DNA from: Gammaproteobacteria bacterium
GTDB lineage: Bacteria; Pseudomonadota; Gammaproteobacteria; Steroidobacterales; Steroidobacteraceae
Direction: 5' to 3'
Assembly (NCBI GenBank): GCA_025350055.1
Contig: JANXYK010000062.1
Location: 62,001-126,000 of the forward strand
DNA length: 64,000 nucleotides
Under the pieces are notes generated by a model, which saw nothing but the letters and a program-made list of their open reading frames with translations, was not told the DNA's origin and did no database searches. Positions 58,670-64,000 of this stretch are shown piece after piece. The position numbers were made by a program, and so were the translations under genes. The stretch's first letter is position 1. Every line of letters begins with the position of its first letter.

Positions 58670-59701
58670 TCAGGCGCCGAAACTGCCGCCTAGCAGGCGG
58701 CCCAGGCCCCAGGTGCAGGCCGCCGCGGCCGCGCCGATCAGCATCATGCGCAGCGCACCCAGCAAGGCGCTGCGGCCGTTGAAGAGGCTCAAGGCCATGC
58801 CGACGGCGGCGAGCGAGGCCAGCGCCGCGCCCTGCGACCAATACAGCGCGTTGGCGCCCGAGCCCACCAGCAGGAAGGGCAGCAGCGGGATCAGCGCTCC
58901 AAAACCAAAGGCGAGGAACGAGAACAGCGCGGCCGCCCAGGGCGAAGCGAGCTCATCCGGGTTCAGGCCCAACTCCTCGCGCGCCAGCGTATTGAGCGCG
59001 TGCTCCGGGTTCGACATCAGGCGCTGCGCGATCGAGCGCGCCTGGTCGATCTCCACGCCGCGCGCCTGGTAGATCAGCGCCAGCTCTTCGGCTTCCTCGG
59101 CCGGATACTCCTCGAGCTCGTCGCGCTCCAGGCCGATCTGGTATTCGTACATCTCGCGCTGCGAGCGCACCGACACGTATTCGCCCGAGGCCATCGACAG
59201 CGAGCCGGCCAGCAGGCCCGCGATGCCGGCAGTGACGATCGCATGGCCGCTCGCGCCTGCGCCCGTGATGCCGAGGATCAGGCTGGCATTGGACACCAAC
59301 CCGTCGTTGACGCCGAACACCGCGGCGCGCAGGTTGTTGCCGCCGGTCACGCTGCGGTGACGCTGGCCCACATCCTGTACGGTTACCGGCATCAGGTGCC
59401 CATCGATCGCCGGCGCGGCCCCGTACACGGAAAGTCCACGCAGTTTCATGGCGGCGAGCACCGGTTTGAGGGAGCGCGGCCCGAATATGCCAATCAGTTT
59501 GCTGACCAGACGGGCGCGCATGCGCGGCTGGAAATCCCCGGGGTTGGCGAGTTTCGCCCAGTGCGTGGCCTGCTCGAGGGCCGCGGCGCCCAGCGACTCG
59601 AACAACTGGCGGTGGTTCGGATCCTTTTCCGCGCGCGCCACGACCTCATAGAGCCAGGCGGACTCGCGCTCGTGATACCAGCTGCTTTTCGGGTCGCTCA
59701 T
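58670..59701 (-). CDS. Ferritin-like/VIT fusion iron or manganese transporter (MbfA-like)
   Basis: This 343-residue protein has an N-terminal short ferritin-like helical domain (E-rich ESAWLYEVVARAEKDPNHRQ, then ALEQATHWAKLA with E and H) and a C-terminal VIT1/CCC1 membrane domain with about five segments (VFGVNDGLVSNASLILGITG, HAIVTAGIAGLLAGSLSMA, SGEYVSVRSQREMYEYQ). This layout is that of the Ery-VIT/MbfA group, which exports iron or manganese and protects from peroxide stress. The ferritin-like part is shorter than in known MbfA, so full metal binding is uncertain. It stands alone on the minus strand. Confidence 0.85.
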   Translation of the reverse strand: MSDPKSSWYHERESAWLYEVVARAEKDPNHRQLFESLGAAALEQATHWAKLANPGDFQPRMRARLVSKLIGIFGPRSLKPVLAAMKLRGLSVYGAAPAIDGHLMPVTVQDVGQRHRSVTGGNNLRAAVFGVNDGLVSNASLILGITGAGASGHAIVTAGIAGLLAGSLSMASGEYVSVRSQREMYEYQIGLERDELEEYPAEEAEELALIYQARGVEIDQARSIAQRLMSNPEHALNTLAREELGLNPDELASPWAAALFSFLAFGFGALIPLLPFLLVGSGANALYWSQGAALASLAAVGMALSLFNGRSALLGALRMMLIGAAAAACTWGLGRLLGGSFGA

Positions 59702-59752
59702 GCGGGAAGGCTAGCAGAGTGCGCCAGCGCGCGGCACCGGAATTGGCGCCCG

Positions 59753-60121
59753 CTACTGACCGCGCAGGAGCGGTGCGAGATGGGCGTAGAGGCCCGTGCT
59801 CAGGCGGCGGCTGTCGACCACGGCATGGGCGCCGAACTGCATCGCTTCGACCGCCTCGCTGATTGCCGGGTTGTCGACGATCACGATCACCTTGAGCCCG
59901 GGCGCGGTGTGCTGGAGCGAGTCGATCAGCGTGGTCGCGCTCATGTCGGCCATGCGCGCAGGCGCCAGCACGCAGGAGAGCGAACGCGAGGCGGCGATTC
60001 CCAGGGCTTCGCGGCCCAGCGCGCAATGCGTCACCTGCGCGCCCATCGCGCGCAGCAGGCGATCCACCTCGCCCTCCCCAGGCTGTGGCCGCAGATACAG
60101 GACTTCCGGGACAGGCGACAC
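59753..60121 (-). CDS. Pseudo-receiver domain protein
   Basis: This 122-residue protein has the length and helix/strand pattern of a response regulator receiver, and the stretch AISEAVEAMQFGAHAVV closely matches the FixJ-type receiver of the next gene (MAVEAMQHGAFDFL). The key residues are missing: no acidic pair at the start (VLYLRPQ), no phosphoacceptor Asp (CVLAPARMADM) and no conserved Lys. It cannot be phosphorylated in the usual way and probably acts by protein contact. It lies 36 bases after fixJ on the same strand, so it is likely a modulator of that pair. Confidence 0.72.
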   Translation of the reverse strand: MSPVPEVLYLRPQPGEGEVDRLLRAMGAQVTHCALGREALGIAASRSLSCVLAPARMADMSATTLIDSLQHTAPGLKVIVIVDNPAISEAVEAMQFGAHAVVDSRRLSTGLYAHLAPLLRGQ

Positions 60122-60157
60122 CCGCCAGATGGTGCCTTGCCCCTGCGGGCCGTAGAA

Positions 60158-60784
60158 TCAGGGATTCTGCGTAGCATCCTCGGCATCGAGCACCATGCGC
60201 ACCAGTTCGGCCAGCGAACGGGCGTGCATTTTCTCCATAACGTGGGCACGGTGGATTTCCACCGTGCGCTGGCTGACCCCGAGGGTTGCGCCGACCACCT
60301 TGTTGGCCTTGCCCTGCGTGACCAGCTGCATCACCTGCAGCTCGCGCGGGGTCAGGGATTCGATGCGCTCGCGGATCTGCGCGCCGGCCGCCAGCGAGGC
60401 GCGCGACTGCGCATCGCGGGCCAGCGCACGCTGCACGCGATCGAGCAGCTCCTGGTCGCGGAAGGGTTTCTGCAGGAAATCGAAGGCGCCGTGCTGCATG
60501 GCTTCCACGGCCATGGGTACATCGCCGTGGCCGCTGATGAAAATGACCGGAATGGTGGCGCCGCGCTGGTTGAGCTGCTGCTGCAGCTCCATGCCGCTCA
60601 TGCCCGGCATGCGCACATCGAGCACCAGGCAGCCGCTCTGTTGCCGGTCATAAGCGTCGAGGAATTCGCGCGCCGAGCCCAGCGCCTGCGCCTGCAGGCC
60701 TACCGAGCGCATCAGCATGCGCAGTGATCCGCGTACGGCTTCATCATCATCGACGATGTACACGATGGGCGCTGTGGATTTCAT
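60158..60784 (-). CDS. FixJ-family response regulator
   Basis: This 208-residue regulator has an N-terminal receiver (IVYIVDDDEAV acidic pair, CLVLDVRMPGMSG phosphoacceptor Asp, VIFISGHGDVPMAVEAMQ and LQKPF Lys) and a C-terminal LuxR-type HTH (LTPRELQVMQLVTQGKANKV and VSQRTVEIHRAHVMEKMHAR). This is the FixJ/TtrR architecture. The start overlaps the end of the histidine kinase gene by one base, which fits a cognate pair. It probably activates transcription of respiratory genes under low oxygen; no target can be seen in the window. Confidence 0.93.
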   Translation of the reverse strand: MKSTAPIVYIVDDDEAVRGSLRMLMRSVGLQAQALGSAREFLDAYDRQQSGCLVLDVRMPGMSGMELQQQLNQRGATIPVIFISGHGDVPMAVEAMQHGAFDFLQKPFRDQELLDRVQRALARDAQSRASLAAGAQIRERIESLTPRELQVMQLVTQGKANKVVGATLGVSQRTVEIHRAHVMEKMHARSLAELVRMVLDAEDATQNP

Positions 60785-61905
60785 CAGGAGCCTCCGGACA
60801 CTGCGGGCAAAGTGAAATAGAAACAGCTGCCGCGCGGTGCATTGGCGCGCCAGTTCAGTTTTCCCCGGTGACTTTCAATGATGGAGCGGCTGATGGCCAG
60901 CCCCAGCCCCGTACCCTCGGGCTTGGTGGTGGCGAAGGCCTCGAACAGCCGTTCGCGGATCGTGGGGTCGATGCCGGGCCCGGCATCGAGTACGCACATC
61001 TCGACGCCCTCGTCGCAGGGCGCGGTGCACAGGCGGATGGTGCGCTCGCTTCCCGCATCGGCAACCACCGCGTCGATGGCGTTGCGTACCAGGTTGAGCA
61101 TCACCTGCTGCAGCTGGATCGCATCGCCCAGCACCATCGGCAGTACCGGCGCGAGTTCGAGCTGCAGCTGCACGTTGTTGGCGCGCGCATCGGAGTGCGC
61201 GAGTATCACCAGCTCGCGCACCAGCGCGTTCAGGTCCAGCAGTTCTTCCTGGGTCTCGCGGTTGCGCACCAGCAGGCGCAGCCGTTTGATGATCTCGCCG
61301 GCGCGCAAGGCCTGCGCGCCGATCTGCTGCAGGGCGCTGACCACTTCCTCGTGCTGCGCCGGCCCCTGCTCGGCCAGCCGCTCGGCGGCGCGCGCGTAGG
61401 TGGCGATCGCGGTGAGCGGCTGGTTCAGTTCATGCGCGAGGCCCGTGGTCATCTCGCCGAGCGTGGAGAGGCGCGCCACATGCGTGAGCCGTTCGCGCGC
61501 TTCGCGCACCGCTTCCTCGGCCGCGCGGCGCTGCTGTTCTTCGCGCCGGCGCGAGCTCAGATCATGCAGCAGGCCCACGAAGCGCGCGGGCTCGGCGCCA
61601 GCGACGCGCCCCACGGCAAGCGAAACGGGGAACTCACTGCCATCGCGGCGCCGCGCCATGACCTCGCGGCCGATGCCGATCACGCGCGCTTCGCCGGTCT
61701 TGAAGTAGTGGCGCAGGTAATCATCGTGGCGCTGCGCATCGGATTGTGACATCAGCAGGCTGACGTTGTGGCCCAGCACTTCCTCGCTCGGGTAGCCGAA
61801 GATGCGGCAGGCCGCGGCGTTGAAAGTCTGCACGATGCCACGATGGTCAATGATGACGATCGCGTCCACACAGGCGTCGAGTAGCGCCTGCAGTTCGGCC
61901 TTCAT
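60784..61905 (-). CDS. FixL-like PAS sensor histidine kinase, probable heme oxygen sensor
   Basis: This 373-residue soluble kinase has one PAS domain (about residues 8-115) and a HisKA/ATPase part with the phosphorylated His at 158 (GLAHELNQPLTA), N-box LVRNAIDAV, and DAGPGIDP and GTGLGLAISRSI motifs. The PAS sequence follows that of FixL: RHDDYLRHY with H60 and IGIGREV with R80, the same 20-residue spacing as the heme-binding His and the distal Arg of FixL. This supports a heme-based oxygen sensor, though no heme binding has been shown here. No membrane segments are present. It overlaps the FixJ-type regulator gene by one base. Confidence 0.88.
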   Translation of the reverse strand: MKAELQALLDACVDAIVIIDHRGIVQTFNAAACRIFGYPSEEVLGHNVSLLMSQSDAQRHDDYLRHYFKTGEARVIGIGREVMARRRDGSEFPVSLAVGRVAGAEPARFVGLLHDLSSRRREEQQRRAAEEAVREARERLTHVARLSTLGEMTTGLAHELNQPLTAIATYARAAERLAEQGPAQHEEVVSALQQIGAQALRAGEIIKRLRLLVRNRETQEELLDLNALVRELVILAHSDARANNVQLQLELAPVLPMVLGDAIQLQQVMLNLVRNAIDAVVADAGSERTIRLCTAPCDEGVEMCVLDAGPGIDPTIRERLFEAFATTKPEGTGLGLAISRSIIESHRGKLNWRANAPRGSCFYFTLPAVSGGS

Positions 61906-61914
61906 GGGCGCTGC

Positions 61915-62241
61915 TCAGTAGTTGTCGTCGGTCGGCTCGTCCTCGTCGAGGTCGTCTTCGTCATCATCATCGTCATCATCGTCCCAGTCGTCGTCGTCGT
62001 CGTCTTCGTCATCGTCTTCATCGTCGGCGCCGATCGCGGCACCGGTCCAGCCTTCGGGCTGGTCGATCTTGTCCAGATCGAATTCCGCCCAGGTGTCGAC
62101 GTCGATCTCCTCGATGTCACCATCGAGATACTCGATCTCGATGAGCTCGGCATCCTCGTCCACCGACAGGACGCGAAAGCTATCGTTCTCATCGATGTTT
62201 TCATACCACTGCCCGACAACGGGCTCGAATTCTCTGGCCAC
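61915..62241 (-). CDS. Acidic DUF6763-like protein with poly-Asp tail
   Basis: This 108-residue protein begins with a small beta-rich domain (VVGQWYENIDENDSFRVLSV, IEIEYLDGDIEEID) that resembles the DUF6763 family of gammaproteobacteria. From about residue 74 the protein is almost purely Asp and Glu, ending in TDDNY. Such tails bind divalent metals or act as nucleic acid mimics; the role here is unknown. The coding DNA of the tail is a GAC/GAT microsatellite, so its length may vary between strains. The gene lies nine bases before the FixL-like gene on the same strand. Confidence 0.75.
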   Translation of the reverse strand: MAREFEPVVGQWYENIDENDSFRVLSVDEDAELIEIEYLDGDIEEIDVDTWAEFDLDKIDQPEGWTGAAIGADDEDDDEDDDDDDWDDDDDDDDEDDLDEDEPTDDNY

Positions 62242-62450
62242 CGATCTGATCCCCTGGATTGCGCAGGCGCCGATATCGGCCTGAGACGGATATTAGGGTG
62301 CGGCGCGCACTCAAGGCAACGCCATCAGTCATTGCCGGCCTGTGGCGGCTCGGCAACCGGGGGTCGAGGTTTCACGATGCCCCACCCCTGCGCGAATCCG
62401 ACTGTACACTTGGGGACTGCGCAATTAGTACGTACAGCCCACTATTGCCC

Positions 62451-63695
62451 ATGACCACCCGCAAGATATCCAGGAAGCCGACTCGCAAGCCGCCGGCTCG
62501 CGGCGTAGCCGAGGGCGTGCAAGGGCCCTTGGACCAGGCGCGTCGCCTGGTCGTCAAGGTCGGCTCGGCCTTGCTGGTCGACGCGCGCACCGGGCGGCTC
62601 AATCGCAGCTGGCTGGAGACGCTGGTCGAAGACCTGCTGCGGCTGCGACGGCGCGGGTGCGAGCTGATCCTGGTGTCTTCCGGGGCCATTGCGCTGGGGC
62701 GGCGGCACCTCGGGCTGCCCGCCGGCGCGCTGCGTCTGGAAGAGAGCCAGGCCGCCGCCGCGGTCGGGCAGATCCGCCTGGCGCATGCCTATAAAGAGTT
62801 GCTCGAGGCGCACGAGGTCACGGTAGCGCAGGTGCTGCTCACGCTCGAGGACAGTGAGCAGCGCACCCGCTACCTGAACGCACGGGCCACGCTCGAGTCG
62901 CTGTTGCGGTTGGGCGCGATACCGGTGATCAACGAGAACGATACCGTGGCGACCGCCGAGATCCGCTACGGCGACAACGACCGGCTGGCAGCGCGGGTCG
63001 CGCAGATGACCAGCGCCGATTGCCTGGTACTGCTCTCCGATGTCGACGGGCTTTACAGCGCCGACCCCAACCGTGATCCGGCGGCGAAGTTCATCGCCAG
63101 CGTCGCGCAGATCACCCCGCAGATCGAAGCGATGGCGGGGCGCTCGGCTTCCGATGTGGGTTCGGGCGGCATGGCGACCAAGATTGCCGCCGCGCGCATT
63201 GCGGTGGGCGCGGGCTGCCACATGTGCATCGCCGCCGGTGCCCATCCGCATCCGTTGAAGCGCATCGAGACCGGTGCGCGCTGCACCTGGTTCCTGCCGG
63301 CTTCATCGCCGGTGGCCGCGCGCAAACAGTGGATTGCCGGCACGCTGCGTCCGGTGGGCGCCATACACGTGGATGAAGGGGCCTTGCGCGCGCTGCAGGC
63401 CGGCAAGAGCCTGCTGCCCGCTGGAGTCACCGGCACGCTGGGGCGCTTCGAGTCGGGCGATACGATCAGCGTGCTGAGCGCCGCCGGCGTTGAAGTCGCG
63501 CGCGGCATTGCGGCCTACTCGGATGCCGAAACCGCGCGCATCATGGGTCGGCATAGCGCCGAGATAGCGGCGCTGCTTGGATTCCGCGGCAGCGATGAGC
63601 TGATCCATCGCGACGATATGGTGATCCTGCAGCCGTCGGGCGCGAGCGCCAGCACGGGCGCAGCCGGCGGCACGAGCGCAGGTGGCGTGCCATGA
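62451..63695 (+). CDS. proB: Glutamate 5-kinase with PUA domain
   Basis: This enzyme phosphorylates glutamate, the first and feedback-controlled step of proline synthesis. The product has 414 residues from the ATG at 62451. The amino acid kinase part has [40 protein letters not shown] and [12 protein letters not shown], and the PUA domain at the end has [20 protein letters not shown]. The first 30 residues, rich in Lys, Arg and Pro, are an extra N-terminal tail. It overlaps proA by four bases (ATGA). The last 20 residues are Ala/Gly/Ser-rich. Confidence 0.95.
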   Translation: MTTRKISRKPTRKPPARGVAEGVQGPLDQARRLVVKVGSALLVDARTGRLNRSWLETLVEDLLRLRRRGCELILVSSGAIALGRRHLGLPAGALRLEESQAAAAVGQIRLAHAYKELLEAHEVTVAQVLLTLEDSEQRTRYLNARATLESLLRLGAIPVINENDTVATAEIRYGDNDRLAARVAQMTSADCLVLLSDVDGLYSADPNRDPAAKFIASVAQITPQIEAMAGRSASDVGSGGMATKIAAARIAVGAGCHMCIAAGAHPHPLKRIETGARCTWFLPASSPVAARKQWIAGTLRPVGAIHVDEGALRALQAGKSLLPAGVTGTLGRFESGDTISVLSAAGVEVARGIAAYSDAETARIMGRHSAEIAALLGFRGSDELIHRDDMVILQPSGASASTGAAGGTSAGGVP

Positions 63696-64000
63696 ACGCG
63701 CAGGCCAGCGCCGACAGCGTCGGGGAGATTCGTGCGTTGATGCGCAAACTCGGCCAGGCGGCGGTCGCAGCCACTGCGCCCCTGGCACTTTCCGATACGG
63801 CGACTCGCAATCGCGCCTTGCTGGCCGCGGCAGCGGCCCTGCACGCGCACAGCGCGCAGATCCTCGCTGCGAACGAGCAGGACCTGCATGCCGCGCGCGA
63901 CGCTGCATTGAGCGCCGCGCTGCTCGATCGCCTCAAGCTCGATGCCGCGCGCGTGGCCGCGATGGTGCGCGGGCTCGAAGAGATCGCGGCCCTGCCTGAC
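63692..64000 (+). CDS. proA: Gamma-glutamyl phosphate reductase, 5' part
   Basis: This gene starts in the window and runs past its end; the first 103 codons are open. It begins with the ATG at 63692 that overlaps the proB stop in ATGA, the usual coupling of proB and proA. The visible part ([75 protein letters not shown]) matches the N-terminal region of ProA, which reduces glutamyl phosphate with NADPH to give glutamate semialdehyde. Its catalytic Cys region lies beyond the window. Confidence 0.93.
   Translation, partial: MNAQASADSVGEIRALMRKLGQAAVAATAPLALSDTATRNRALLAAAAALHAHSAQILAANEQDLHAARDAALSAALLDRLKLDAARVAAMVRGLEEIAALPD

Noticed and set aside
61922-62284. Poly-Ser frame on the plus strand
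   Set aside because: It is the reverse of the Asp tract (GAC/GAT read as Ser codons) and has no domain.

Overview
The window reads as a continuous stretch of chromosome from a GC-rich gammaproteobacterium. The CysI plus DUF934 pair, the iron-sulfur type CysH, the fused CysG, the DUF6763-like acidic protein and the overall codon use suggest a Steroidobacter/Nevskia-like lineage, but this placement is inference. Coding density is very high. No gap exceeds about 215 bases, and I see no tRNA, rRNA, CRISPR array, insertion sequence or prophage. Only proA is cut by the window edge.

Layout. Bases 1-4911 hold ppc and the sulfite reductase pair cysI-DUF934. Bases 4920-10774, minus strand, hold a secreted trypsin-like protease, then CheX, CheY and a CheA-like membrane kinase without a CheW domain, then a TonB-like protein with an N-terminal receiver-like domain. 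Bases 10905-16503 hold heme and sulfur assimilation genes (hemL, hemB, then cysH, cysG, cysM), which together supply siroheme and reduce sulfate to cysteine. Bases 16505-21858 hold a LOG-family protein, a beta-CASP hydrolase, ApbE, a YpfJ-type zinc protease, a small secreted protein and peptide deformylase.

The most striking region is 21875-38921. On the minus strand lie an ankyrin/Sel1 protein and a membrane-anchored ferredoxin/FAD/NAD(P) oxidoreductase whose flavin domain looks circularly permuted. Divergent from these is an apparent operon: a CcmI-like cytochrome assembly factor, a His-bearing membrane protein, a 21-heme cytochrome, a giant cytochrome with about 50 heme motifs, an outer-membrane beta-barrel with periplasmic TPR-type domains, a small exported protein and a CocE-type hydrolase. 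Taken together this looks like an undescribed electron conduit across the periplasm and outer membrane. The giant cytochrome contains an exact 846-base in-frame tandem duplication, 9 hemes per unit.

The rest is mostly housekeeping: a DUF2844-DUF3443 pair in which DUF3443 carries two pepsin-like Asp-Ser-Gly motifs; typA; a SahR-like ArsR-methyltransferase regulator with a perfect AT-rich palindrome at its start; an ABC transporter; a GABA-type aminotransferase; a flavin ferredoxin reductase; tesB; several membrane proteins; a lipid modification group (FAD oxidoreductase, cfa, desaturase); htpX; a ferritin-like/VIT iron transporter; a FixL-FixJ oxygen-sensing pair in which FixL keeps the heme His and distal Arg, next to a pseudo-receiver; and proB-proA.
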